Assembly: GCA_963920575.1 (NCBI GenBank)
Contig: OY986966.1
Span: 24,085,717 to 24,149,716, forward strand
DNA: 64,000 bases
From: Narthecium ossifragum
Lineage: Eukaryota > Streptophyta > Magnoliopsida > Dioscoreales > Nartheciaceae
Direction of reading: 5' to 3'
The notes under the pieces were generated by a model that searched no databases, was not told where the DNA came from, and saw only the letters and a list, made by a program, of their open reading frames with translations. Below are positions 47,156 to 58,419 of the stretch, piece by piece. A program made the translations under genes and the position numbers. Each line of letters opens with the position of its first letter. Position 1 is the first letter of the stretch.

Positions 47156-49682
47156 ATCTTTGCTAGTCCTAGAGCAAAGCAAGAAAAAAATAAATATAAA
47201 GCAGTAAACCTAACTAGCCACTTTCGTAGGTCTCACGATTACACTTAGCATGTGTAACAAGCCTTTAAACCCCTGGGTGGCCCCAGTGGAGGAGTTATAG
47301 TCTCCTGAGGGTTTCCGGTGATGATACCCACAAACATCAATACATCCCCTTAACTATGCCATTAGAAATCCATCATAAGAATCATCAACTCTAATGCATG
47401 AATTAGAAATATTACCCATGAACGTACTCTTCAACTTCTAGTCACATAAAGATATAGCAAAGCAAAACATGCCATAACATACTTCCAATACTTCAACATA
47501 TTTACTCATGATCGAAAATAACTTTAACACTCCCGTGTGTGAATAGAGTTCCACATGCTTCTGAGTCTCCATTATATCCAAACATTCAACTATTCAAGAT
47601 CACTATCCTGAGTCAGCATATATTTACCACTTATCACACAACAATCTCTGTTCTTTTTTCTTTTTTTTTTATAAGGAACTTCAACCGTTTTACGCGAACA
47701 GCACGCTGGCTAGGCACACTGCCCGGTTACTAAGTATGAAGCCCTTTTTTTTCATTTCATTTCAGGTAATTCAACTGTTTTACGCGAACAGCACGCTGGC
47801 TAGGCACACTGCCCGGTTACTAAGTTGAACACCCTACACTTTCAGACACATACTTTTTTTTCGAACAGAAAATTGCATGTATTCATGTATCTTCTATGAC
47901 ATGACAAAGAACTGTAAATCTATCCCAGTTTCAGGCTTAGAATCTAATGTCAACTCTTCGACATGTGAAAGTGAACATATGCAGTAGGATATGTCAAGCT
48001 ATCCTTAAACTATGGTAAAAGTGTTAAAGTATAGAAGTAATATCAGACATTGTAAAAATTTACTGTCCCTTATATAGCCTACAAGCATCAGAATAATTCA
48101 TAAAATAAATTTCTAAAACAAGCATCTTTGTCAATACTCTCATAATTTCCTTCCTTTGGCACAATTAAAGGGATGTACAATATGTTGTTACCTTAAAATA
48201 TTAAGCATGAAATCTATGAATGCAACACCCCCCAACTTAGACGGGTTTGTCCTCAAGCACGTAAATAGGGTAAGGGGTAGAGATAACCTGATGAGGCATT
48301 GTCGTCAGAAACCTGAATAAAGTAGTGTCATCCCTACGAAATGCGGATCATACAGCAGAAGCCTGGAGAATATTAGAAGAAATACCCCGTGATCGCACAG
48401 AAGAAGATAATGGAATAAACATGTAAAATTAGAGAAAAATTGGGCAGCAACTCCTTTATTTATTCAATCAGCCCAAGGGCAGTACAAACATTCATTACAC
48501 ATTGACAGGAAAAGTAAACTACCCTATGCTTCCACCTGCATGAAAACAAGATTTAATCATAAGGACCATCACAAGATTACACATGCACATCGAACCAGGT
48601 ATGCACACCCACAGTACCCACCCCAGAGTCCAAAATCCAGCAGCTATATAAGTTAATCCGGAGTCAAAGGATCCAGAGTGAGGCATGGCTGCAATAGATT
48701 AGTTTAGTCGATGATAAGATGAGAGATCCTGTAAGTGGAAGGATGAGATGAATACTATTAACTAAGAGAAAGAGAACAGAGGATGGTCGGATGGGAAGAA
48801 AGAAAGGTCAAAGAAGAAGAAGAAGGGAAGTTGAAGACTACGAAGGAAACAGGAATACGGAGGACACCGGCTTTGGTCGCCGGCGTCAGTGGTCGGAATC
48901 CATGGCGAAAGCCATGGGTTCCGCCGGTAGAGACACAGGAACTGAGAACGAAAAGTGAAACGGGAAGAAGGAAAAGATGGAATCCATATCGAATAATCCG
49001 TGGACGACTTGCAAGTGCAATCCTCGCTGAAACGCCGAAGAAATTGATCTCCACGCCGGAACTGGAGAAGATGCTCGAAGAACACACCCGAGGCTCTGGT
49101 TCGAAGTGGTGAAACACAAGGCTAATGCGTGTAAAAATAGAGAACTCACTGCCTCTAAGAGTGGTAGATGGACTTTAGGACACTTAGTCGGAAACGGAAT
49201 TAAGGACAGAAGGAGGTAAGGAATTAAGGAAAGCCGGTTGTAAGGAAGGCGGTGGAAGGCCGGCGGTCCGAGTTTGAGTTTGAGTCTGCTTGGTTGCTCT
49301 GTTTCCTTTTTTATTTTTCAAGGATCCCGATAGAGATCGATCTCAAGTACACATGAGATCGATCTGGCTTAGTCTATCACCTAGGTACGTGTTTGGTCCA
49401 AGAAGATCGATCTCCAAAGTCATGGAGATCGATCCCTTTTCTCCAGAACTGCAGAACCAGGGTGATTAACCTAGATTCTGCCCTCAATCAGCATCTACTC
49501 ACACTACCCCCAAGGTCTAAACATACAGCAACCATGCACACAGTGATAAAAAAAAAAATAAACGACAAAACTTACGAAAAGCAAATAAATAAATAAAGAG
49601 CAAGTAACTACTAGAAATCGATGGGTTGCCTCCCATCAAGCGCTTGGTTTAACGTCGCTAGCCCGACGAAGTTAACGACCGA
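47142..49682 (-). other. Non-coding 3' region of the Athila-like element
   Basis: About 2.5 kb between the ORF stop and the 3' LTR, where full Athila elements may hold an env-like frame; none is seen. It contains a two-copy tandem duplication at about 47680-47830 (TTTTACGCGAACAGCACGC and CTGGCTAGGCACACTGCCC), a purine-rich patch (48780-49110), four more GATCGATC palindromes at 49330-49440, and a GGGTTGCCTCCCATCAAGCG motif near 49623. Confidence 0.7.
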
Positions 49683-52600
49683 TCACTTATAATGTAACTC
49701 CGCCAATGTCATTGTCGGATCACGGTGGGGAGGATTTTCAATATAAGGTTTTAACCTATGACCCTTCACTTTAAAAATTGAGCCGGATTTAATATGACGG
49801 ATTTTAATAATCCCGTGGGAAAGAGTCCGGTGCACGATGAATGGGCCGATCCACCCAGGCCTAGGCTTACCGGGGGATACCCTTAGTTTGGCCTTGAACA
49901 ACCAAACTTTATCACCATCTTTAAAAATTCTCCGATGATTGAATTTAGGTGGCATAATCAAAGACGGTAAACCTAGAGTCGAAGAAATATGAGGTCTGGG
50001 ATCAATCGGAATTTTCTTCCAAGAAATCTTACATACCTCCGTGTATAAACTATCATTTCTCGCATCCTCAACAAGATTAAGATTATTAACATCACAAATA
50101 GGTGAATCATCCTTCACAACTACCACTTCATCTTTCAACTCTGGAAAATCAACATTAAGATCCGGTAAAGCATTTTTAACTATTATCTCATCATCGTCCA
50201 AGACAGCAACATCACATGGACGTTTATAACTTCCACTAAACACATCATCATCATCATCATGCACTATTTTATTCACCTCCTCATCCACACACTTATCGAT
50301 ATCATCATCATTTATCATTGCGTTTATCATGAAACAACCATCATCATATGCATGGCGTTTTGACGTATGAAAAATATTCAATTTCAATTCCATATTCCCA
50401 AAAGTAAGTGTCATAATACCATCCCTACAATTAATGCAAGCATTAGCTGTAGCTAAGAAAGGTCGACCAAGAATTATAGGAACATTTTCCTTAGTTTGCA
50501 AGCTTGGTTTATCCAACACCACAAAATCCACAGGAAACACACATTGACCAACTTTAACTAGAACATCTTCAAGCACACCCCGTGGGGTTTTAATTGAACG
50601 ATCAGCTAACTGAAGAGTCATAGCAGTGGGTTTAAGTTCTCCTATACCAAACTTGGAATATAACGAATAAGGCATGAGATTCACGCTAGCTCCTAAATCA
50701 AGTAAAGCTCCATCAATCAAATGGTTTCCTATAGTGCAAAAAATAGTAGGAGTACCTGGATCTTTAAGCTTAGGAGGAATATCACTACGAAGGATTGAGC
50801 TTACTTGTTCAGTCAAGAAAATCTTTTTGGAAACATGAGATCTAGATCGACGCTTTTGAGTGCATAAATCTTTCAGAAATTTCGCATAAGACGGAATCTG
50901 TTTGATAGCATCCAACAGAGGAAGATTGATATGAACTTTCTTGAAAACTTCAACCATCTCATCAAGTTTAGAATTTTTAGAAGGATGTGAAGTCGGATCT
51001 ACCAGGGCCTCAGGAAAAGGAATTTTCGGAACATATGTCCTAGGATTCGGCTCAGACAACGAAGTAGAATCATGAGGAGTAGGAATTGAAGTTTTGGGTA
51101 ACACCTCATCATTAGATGCATGCAAGTCTCTATCTAATGGAACTTGAGAAGTAGATGGAGCTGCACTGAGAGGTTGAGATGTAAGATCATGATCTGGACA
51201 TTCCTCATCCGGTTTCTCAATATTAGCAAAGGTCTTACCACTACGAAGAGTCGTAACGGCTTGAACTTGTTCATGAGAAGACTCGATCAAATGTTGACCT
51301 CTAGGATTCGGAATAGGTTGACTCGGCAATGTACCTTCTTCCCTTTTAGACAAGGCGTTAGCTATTTGACCCATTTGAGCTTCTAACTTAGCCAATGCTT
51401 GAGTATGAGAATGGAGTATTTTGGTAAACTCATCCATAGCTGGACATTGGTTCGGTTGGGGAAAAGAAGGTTGGTTTTGAGGTTGTTGAGGTAGCGGCGC
51501 TCCATATGACGTGCCTCCCCAAGGTTGAGGCTGTTGAGATTGATATGGTCCTTGGGAAGGAAAATTTTGAGGAAGCTTATACGGAGGTTGGAATTTAGGA
51601 GGAAAACCCGAATTTTGATTGTTCATAGGTGGTCTTGGATTAAAGGAATCAGGCTGCTGTCCAGAAGTTTTCCAAGAGAAGTTAGGATGATGACGCAGAC
51701 CAGGATTATAAGTATTGGAGTAAGGATCAAAAGCTGGCTTGGAATGATTATAGATTGCGTTGATATGTTCCTGAACTAGTTCAGGATAATGAGGAGCTAA
51801 ATAGCAATCAGTAACATCATGGCCACCAGTAGAACATAAGAAACATACATCTGTAGTATAAGATGGCATTGACGGGTTTGAAGGATTTGAAGGATTTGAA
51901 GGATTTGAAGATGCAACTTGATTGGCTGATTGATTTAAGACTTGATCCAGTTTCCTACTCAGGGCATCTACTTGCTGGGCTAAGCGAGTCGATTCATTCA
52001 ATTCCAGAGTACCTCTAGGCTTGGTCTGATTGGAAGAATCGTGGGTAGACCTAGAGGATGAAGCATGGTGTTGGGAATTTTCAGCTAGTCTTTCAAACAG
52101 TCTCCAAGAATCATCAAGAGGATTTGTAATAAATACTCCTCCACAGGCGGCATCAATAGTCATTTGATGTCTCTCCTTAAGACCATTATAGAAGTTTTCT
52201 ACGATTGCCCATTGAGGAAATTGATGATGAGGACACTTTCTAAGGAGTTCTCTAAACCGGTCCCAGGCTTCATGAAAAGGTTCATCATCAGCTTGCTTAA
52301 AAGAAGAAATTTCTTTCCTAAGATCACTGGTCTTGGTAATTGGAAAGAATTTAGCAAGAAACTGGGTTTGAAGTTGAGGCCAAGTCGTGATAGATCTGGG
52401 CTCTAAAGATGTAAGCCAATATTTCGCCTTGCCCTTGAGAGTAAAGGGAAAGAGTTTCAACTTCCATACATCGTCAGTAAAATTATTGACCTTCACGGTC
52501 GAACTGATCAAGATAAATTCTTCTATATGGTTGAAGGGATCTTCATGAGACAGACCATGAAAGGCAGGAAGAGATTGAAGGAACTGAGGCTTGATTTCAT

Positions 52601-52856
52601 AGTGGGCAGCTCCTATTACTGGGGGTTGAATGCATGAATTTGAAGTAAATGAAGTAGGAATGTAAAAGTCTTTCATATTCATGCGACCTTGATCTTCATG
52701 ATGGGTCGGATTTTCATCATGATCATGATGATCATCTAAGTTATGGTTCTCCATGGATGAATCAGGTGAAATATTCACAGGTCTAAGCAATGCAGCACGA
52801 GAATTCAAGAATTCTTGCAAAGTAATATTTAAATCTGAATCTTCACTAACATTCAT
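49683..52856 (-). CDS. Gag-protease polyprotein fused to an integrase C-terminal GPY/F module
   Basis: 1057 codons, open from ATG 52856 to the stop at 49683. Residues about 95-235 form a Ty3 gag domain (PAFHGLSHEDPFNHIEEF, WLTSLEP, FLAKFFP, FHEAWDRF). A CCHC knuckle (C-x2-C-x4-H-x4-C) is at 338-351, after an NPS repeat (318-332). A Pro/Gln-rich linker follows. The retropepsin has LLDLGASVNLMP (Asp720; the D-L-G-A form is typical of the Athila lineage) and ILGRPFLAT (about 796-804). An acidic linker (840-930) leads to a tail with GDKVWLFKAKLRV, WIGPF and KVKGHRLKPY (980-1040), which is the GPY/F module normally ending integrase. About 800 codons of RT, RNase H and integrase core are missing without loss of frame. 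Confidence 0.9.
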   Translation of the reverse strand: MNVSEDSDLNITLQEFLNSRAALLRPVNISPDSSMENHNLDDHHDHDENPTHHEDQGRMNMKDFYIPTSFTSNSCIQPPVIGAAHYEIKPQFLQSLPAFHGLSHEDPFNHIEEFILISSTVKVNNFTDDVWKLKLFPFTLKGKAKYWLTSLEPRSITTWPQLQTQFLAKFFPITKTSDLRKEISSFKQADDEPFHEAWDRFRELLRKCPHHQFPQWAIVENFYNGLKERHQMTIDAACGGVFITNPLDDSWRLFERLAENSQHHASSSRSTHDSSNQTKPRGTLELNESTRLAQQVDALSRKLDQVLNQSANQVASSNPSNPSNPSNPSMPSYTTDVCFLCSTGGHDVTDCYLAPHYPELVQEHINAIYNHSKPAFDPYSNTYNPGLRHHPNFSWKTSGQQPDSFNPRPPMNNQNSGFPPKFQPPYKLPQNFPSQGPYQSQQPQPWGGTSYGAPLPQQPQNQPSFPQPNQCPAMDEFTKILHSHTQALAKLEAQMGQIANALSKREEGTLPSQPIPNPRGQHLIESSHEQVQAVTTLRSGKTFANIEKPDEECPDHDLTSQPLSAAPSTSQVPLDRDLHASNDEVLPKTSIPTPHDSTSLSEPNPRTYVPKIPFPEALVDPTSHPSKNSKLDEMVEVFKKVHINLPLLDAIKQIPSYAKFLKDLCTQKRRSRSHVSKKIFLTEQVSSILRSDIPPKLKDPGTPTIFCTIGNHLIDGALLDLGASVNLMPYSLYSKFGIGELKPTAMTLQLADRSIKTPRGVLEDVLVKVGQCVFPVDFVVLDKPSLQTKENVPIILGRPFLATANACINCRDGIMTLTFGNMELKLNIFHTSKRHAYDDGCFMINAMINDDDIDKCVDEEVNKIVHDDDDDVFSGSYKRPCDVAVLDDDEIIVKNALPDLNVDFPELKDEVVVVKDDSPICDVNNLNLVEDARNDSLYTEVCKISWKKIPIDPRPHISSTLGLPSLIMPPKFNHRRIFKDGDKVWLFKAKLRVSPGKPRPGWIGPFIVHRTLSHGIIKIRHIKSGSIFKVKGHRLKPYIENPPHRDPTMTLAELHYK

Positions 52857-53099
52857 CCATATACCACATCACAATAACAACCAAGGTTTAGAGATACTCA
52901 CAGTGCTATCTCGGTGAGGCTTTGATCGATGCTCCTTCTCCGCTTGGAAGGTGCTTCGTCAAAGTCCCTAACGCACGATCAAAAAGATAGGAAATATTAG
53001 CACTGGTACTATTTTTGGTCTTTTATATAATAAACGACAGAAATAAAAATACTAATTGAAATAAAACTACACTAGGCAATTAACTTAATAAACCGTCTT

Positions 53100-53117
53100 T
53101 CCCCGGCAACGGCGCCA
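53100..53117 (-). promoter_or_regulatory. Primer-binding site, tRNA-Asp
   Basis: On the minus strand TGGCGCCGTTGCCGGGGA starts six bases after the 5' LTR. It is complementary over 18 bases to the 3' end of plant tRNA-Asp including CCA, the primer used by Athila-type elements. Confidence 0.9.
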
Positions 53118-53123
53118 AAATTC

Positions 53124-54683
53124 TGACACGCCTTGAAAAGTGTCGTTACCTTAACAAGGACGCCAAAATTAGAAATTTATAATCAAACTACTAATTAACT
53201 ACTTTATGGGTAGATAGTAGCAAGTCCGAGTCGGTCCACAGGGAAAACAGGATTAAGCCTAATTACCGTGCATAGTTCTAAATCAAAAGTTAAGGAAGAT
53301 AGATGATAGTTGGTCTTTTAAACTAAATTGGGAGAATAACAATAGGAGAAAAAGCTAGGAAGTTCTAATCCGTAATCGAGAGCTATCTAGGCATTCCTAG
53401 GATAAGAGCAATTCAATAAGTTCAAGATGGTTTTCTAGGGTTGATAGAAGATCGGCTAGGTCCACTATCACTCAACATAGATTCATTAGAAGCCTATGTC
53501 GGAATGAAGAACAAATCAGCGGATAATTGGTATGAAAATAATCAAAGTGGTTCTAGCACTTTGAGATCGCCTAATCGATAAAGATAAAGAATGAATCGTA
53601 GGTTATAATCATATGTCTTAATGGTTCTAGCATTAAGGCAGTGGTTTTAGCACTCCTATAATCATAAGCTAGGGTTTAGAATCCAATCCAAAGATCTAAC
53701 ATGGTTCTAGCATGAAAGTAACTTGAACAAGTCCTAATCCTAGCCTCTAACATGCAATGCTCAAAACCAGCGAGCGTAATCTCAGCGTAACTTTCACATC
53801 CGAAGTCGAAACGAGACGATTCAAGATTCCTTGGAAAGCTAAGACAGAGATCTACAACTCTTATGTTTTGAGTTTTCACAAAATCCGGCTGTATACTCAC
53901 GGAAAAACTGAGACAAGACAGACCGAAATTAGGGCACAAAGAGCAAACAAAACATTCACCATAAGAACTATTACCAATAGATATATAAAATCCGAATTTA
54001 ATCCATTAAACCATCATAAAGTACATGCTCAGATCCATAGGAAAACCGAAATAAACTCCTTATTGCATCATAGAATTTCCTAGAATAAAGATTTAGCTAC
54101 TCATCTTGAAGAAACGATCCATCGGGGAAGGTTGATGACGCGCTCCCGCCATGGATCTATCTTCAAGACCTAACCCTAATGTTTATGGAGGAAGAAGAAC
54201 CAAGGAAACACCCAGGAGGAGAGGAAAATTCGCCTATGGGTGGCTGCCAAAAATCCTCTCCTAACACCTATTTATAGGCCTTAATAAAACCCTAACTCGG
54301 ATTAGATCTCAGCCCTTTATTTTTCCCCCAGCATCAAATGAGATCGATCTCCATTGGGAAGAAGATCGATCTCCTTTGTTCTGTGAACTCTGGATCTGGA
54401 ATACGCCCGACCAAGATCGATCTCCTTCAGGATGAAGATCGATCTCCTTTGCTTCGACTGGACCGCTTCTTGCTGGAATAATGAGATCGATCTCCTTTAG
54501 GATGAAGATCGATCTCCTTTACGCAGGATTGCCAGAATCACTTCGTTTTAGCCCCAAGCTTGACCTAACCTTCGTTGAAGGCTCTTATACCTGAAATGCA
54601 CAATAGACCATCAAAATAGCATTGCTCGGAGGCTAACAGGACCTAGTTAAAGGGGCGATTTGTGCACTTTTCACGCGTTATCA
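53124..54683 (-). repeat. 5' LTR of the Athila-like element
   Basis: 1560 bp, same ends and same six-palindrome cluster (54340-54525) as the 3' copy. A TATA box lies at about 54270 on the minus strand. This copy drives transcription of the ORF. Confidence 0.95.
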
Positions 54684-56008
54684 GGTGGACTTGATTAAGC
54701 TGAAACTGATGCAACAGTTGGCTGGTGTGTGTGTACTTGTGTTGTTTTTGTTTTGTTTTTAGTTTGAGTGTGTACTTGGTGTTAATGTCATCGTGTTTGT
54801 ACTTGCAGATAAAAGGGCATCTTACAAGAAATGGAATTCTGTCACATGTTGTGAGGACATGTTCCTCTACCTCTGTGGCTCGTTGTAGACCGTAAGGGCA
54901 ATTTGGTAAATTGGGCCTTGTCGGTTTGTTTCACACCCGCATGTATACACACTGACCATGTTTGTGTCAGTGTTTGATTAGAAAGGTTAGGTGGACCCGG
55001 GATCGAAAGATCTAGGCTTGGGCTTGGGCTTGAGTTTTAGCCGAAATCTAGCTTTCTACACCTAAGGGATCGATCTTTCCTTACTAGAAGATCGATCTTT
55101 TAATGCGAGAAAGTCAAGGCGCGATCGTCATGAAGTAACGATTTTTTCTAAGGGAAAATATCGATCATTCATAGGTCGGTTCGTTTGTCTATAAAATGGA
55201 CGTAACCCTCTTCCTTGAATCCCTTTTGAAATCCGCGTTCTTGAGCTCAGAGTTGCCGGATTTTGAAGAGATTTGGGACGATCCAAGGCCTTGCAGCTGG
55301 GATTGAAGCTGCTCTAGGCTAGGTAGGGATCCTACCTACGTTTGTTTTCCGGTTTTTGTTAGTTTGAGTTGTTTGTGATCTTCTTTTGCTTAGATCTTGA
55401 TGCATGTTTGTTAGTTTGTTGTATTCTTATCGGTTTTGGACTCGTGGTCCTTCATACTACCAGATCCCAAGGTTTTATGGGATTTGGTAGAGTTTTCAGA
55501 CTGTATTTCTCGCCGGAGGTTCGCCAGAGAACCCAACAAGATCGATCTTTCAAGGTGAAAGATCAATCCTTCATGTTGGTCATGCCTAGCCCGAGGAAGG
55601 ATCAATCATTTGGTTGGAGATGATCGATCATATGCCTTGGGTAGCATGGATGCCCTTTGTCACGAGGAGGATCGATCTTCCTTGGCGCGACAAGGAGGAT
55701 GTCCTTTGTCACGATGATGATCGATCTTCCTGGGAGGAAGGATCGATCATCTTTGGCTCGACATAGAGGATGCTCTCTGTCACGATTATAATCGATCTTC
55801 CTGGGAGGAAGGATTGATCATCTTGGCTCGACAGGGAAGGAAACTCTCTGTTGCTTAGAAGAGATCCTTTGACGACAGAAAGGGATTTTCATTGGTTTTG
55901 CCCGCGGGGCTTTGTATGTACAGATTTCTTTACAGCATTATACCTTGTACATATTCTTAAGCATGCTAGCCTCATATTAGGAGTAGTGGTGGACCAGGAG
56001 AGTGATGA

Positions 56009-58419
56009 TGTGAGGGCCCGTCCCTCAGACCTGGCTCGACCGCGTGGGTCGAGAGCCAGTTTTCTGTTGGTTTGGTTCCGCGTCGGGCACGATCGGGCGA
56101 TCGTGTGGCGGTTTTGGACCTCGTGGGCATTTTGGTAAATATGCCCTCTGGTGGTCGGTTTCACACCCGCGTTTCACACACTGACTTGGATTGATGTATG
56201 TGTTTGATTAGAGTCCCTAGGGTGCGTCCGATCGGAGGATCGGAGCTCGATCGGGAAAGATCGAATCGGACGGCTGAGATAGATCTGGATTGTCTATATA
56301 AGCCAAGTCCCTTTCTCTCTTTCCTTCTCTCCTTCACCTGTCGTTCTCTCCCCTTCTCTCTCTCCTTCGGCTGGGCTAGGGTTGGAGACTTCGGCTTTCG
56401 GAGCTTGGATCTTGGCGGCTCGGCTGGTGGCACGCATGGAGGAGCTACCCTACTTGCTCAAGTAGGTGTTTCTACCTCGATCCTTGGATCGGGTTCTCCT
56501 AGGATAGGTTTTATGTACTTTCTCTGTAGGAATACTTGTTAGAATGCTATGTAGCTCTTTGTGCATGTAGTAAGAAGGGTTTGAAGTATTTCTACCTTGC
56601 TTTTTCCGTATTCTAACGGTTGGTTTCCGTATTATCGCCGTTTTGTCGGTTTTTGTCCATTTGGACCTAGATAGGAGATTTAACCGTCAAAAGTTGGATT
56701 TCTTCATTCCATTAGCTTCATCGTCGCTAAATACACTTGCTTGCAAAATCTCATCTTATTCCAACTTGATTTGATCCTTGAAATCTAAGAAATTGGATTT
56801 CTGGCACTGTTCTGAAGAACTGTGCTTAAGGCTCGACGGTCGATCGGTGCATCGACCGTTAAGTGTTGTTTTACACTTTCTGGGCCTGGCGGTCGACCGT
56901 CGCATCGACCGTCAGGCTCTGTCGGGATTTTAGCCTCCCACGGTCGATGAGTCGATCGACCGTGGGTTCTCTCTCTTTTTCATCCCGCTTCACGGTCGAC
57001 CGTCGGATCGACCGTCGCATCGTCCGTGAGGCTCTGTCTCGTTTTGGGCTCCCGACGGTCGATGGGCCGATCGACCGTCTCCCTTGTGGTTCTCCTCGTT
57101 TTGGCCTCACGGTCGACCGTGACATCGTCCGTGGTCTCACGGTCGATCCCCGGATCGACCGTGACATCGTCCGTGACCCCTTGGACTTGGTTTTCTGGCT
57201 TTTCTTGGATGGATTTGATTGGGGATTAATATCTAAACATGTTGGGAAGCATGTAGGGGGATTTGATGAGGTTTTCAAAGGATTTTCATCGGGTTTGAGA
57301 ATCAATTCGAGTAACTCTCTTTTTGGGTAAATCTATGGCTTTACTTGCATTTAACACATGTGTGATCGTAGTTAAATGCTTAGTTGATTGCCTAGCCATT
57401 AACTAGCTATGAGTGCTAGTTAATGAGGAATTCTAGAACCTTAGCCTCTTGTCGGCGAGTGCCGAGGGCTATTGTATATCTGTGGAACTTATAACTGCTG
57501 ATGTGACATATAGAGACATCTAGGATAGATGTTTGCCTAGGCTCATGCATTGTATGCATTAGAAGCATTTGAGGTTAGGCGGGAGATGGTTTGGGTCGCC
57601 GATCCGAGGCTCTCGGGTAGCTCGGATCTAGCCTTAAGACCGTGGATGGGTAGTCAGGAGTAGGGTGTGATTGTGTGATCAAGTCTCATGTCTTTGAGGA
57701 TTCACGTTAGTTGACTCTGATCAGTATTTGAGGTTTAGAGGTCGTGTTGTCTTCCAAGGCCAAGTGCTAAGGATGGGTGTCGACGTCCCTGACTTGGTCC
57801 CCATGCAGTGGTTTCCTGCTGGGTAATGGTGATCCTACTGGTTCTGGTCCTTTTCCTCCCAGCGTGTTGGTTGATGTTCCCAGCGTGGTCCGTTGAGAAG
57901 AGTAGGATCCCGTGGGGAGTTGACATGGGTTATGGGACCCCGTGGCATCCGTTAGACTTGAGCTGGGAGACAACACTGCTGTTGTTTTCCTCCCTTCAGT
58001 GTGCCGTAGAGTAGAACCCTACTAAGCTTATCGCTCACTCCTACCCGGGCTGCGTTTGCAGGTGCAGGCGGTAGCTCTTCTTTATTGGAGCCGGCAGGAT
58101 CGGCCTTCGGCGGCGCGAGTACATCCAGGGGCGCTTGAGGTTGTTGGAGGATGATCTGTTGTACATTTTGATATATATGTATATGATGTAAACTTCTGAG
58201 GTTTTTGGAGTATTGTATTATATCTGTCTCTTGGGAGCTTTTGTATTAAATCTGAACTGTACAACTTGATGATATATTATAATTGAATCTGTTCGCCTCT
58301 GGGATACAATTGTTTAATTTACCCGTCTTTTTCCGCTTTGTATCGCGCCGACTGATGTTGAATAGTGATAGGACCCTCACGCCCCGCCCTGGATGGGTTT
58401 TCTGGGTCGGGGTGTGACA
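56009..58419 (+). mobile_element. Solo LTR, Ty3-type (2411 bp)
   Basis: Runs TGTGAGGGCCCG...GGGTCGGGGTGTGACA with a perfect 5-bp TSD GATGA (56004-56008, 58420-58424). GATCG/CGATC words (56220-56275) lie upstream of the TATA box GTCTATATAAGCC (about 56291-56303). The GTCGACC array (56835-57172) lies downstream. No internal retroelement sequence is present. Confidence 0.92.
56835..57172. repeat. GGTCGACCGT inverted-repeat array
   Basis: About seven modules of 24-40 bp, each opening with ACGGTCGA(T/C) or CGGTCGACC and closing with (G)ATCGACCGT or ATCGTCCGT, so every module is itself an imperfect inverted repeat. They are spaced 25-60 bp. The self-complementarity yields overlapping ORFs on both strands, which I regard as artefacts. 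Confidence 0.85.

Larger units (their letters stand above)
45582..54683 (-). mobile_element. Non-autonomous Athila-like LTR retrotransposon (9102 bp)
   Basis: Two LTRs of exactly 1560 bp each (45582-47141, 53124-54683) are flanked by a perfect 5-bp TSD GGTGG (45577-45581, 54684-54688), splitting the MULE transposase. Transcription is from the minus strand: right LTR, tRNA-Asp primer site, leader, one 1057-codon ORF, then 2.5 kb of non-coding DNA (47142-49682) and the polypurine tract. I count about 26 substitutions and no indels between the LTRs (about 98.3% identity). RT, RNase H and the integrase core are absent, so mobility would need proteins from another element. Confidence 0.95.

Noticed and set aside
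48758..49149. Several ORFs of about 110 codons on both strands
   Set aside because: Purine/pyrimidine-biased non-coding DNA between the polyprotein stop and the 3' LTR; all frames are low complexity and match no env-like protein.
50041..52406. Plus-strand ORFs across the Athila-like element
   Set aside because: Shadows of the 1057-codon minus-strand frame.
56863..57330. Overlapping long ORFs on both strands with Arg/Ser/Asp-rich proteins
   Set aside because: They are created by the self-complementary GTCGACC array inside a solo LTR.
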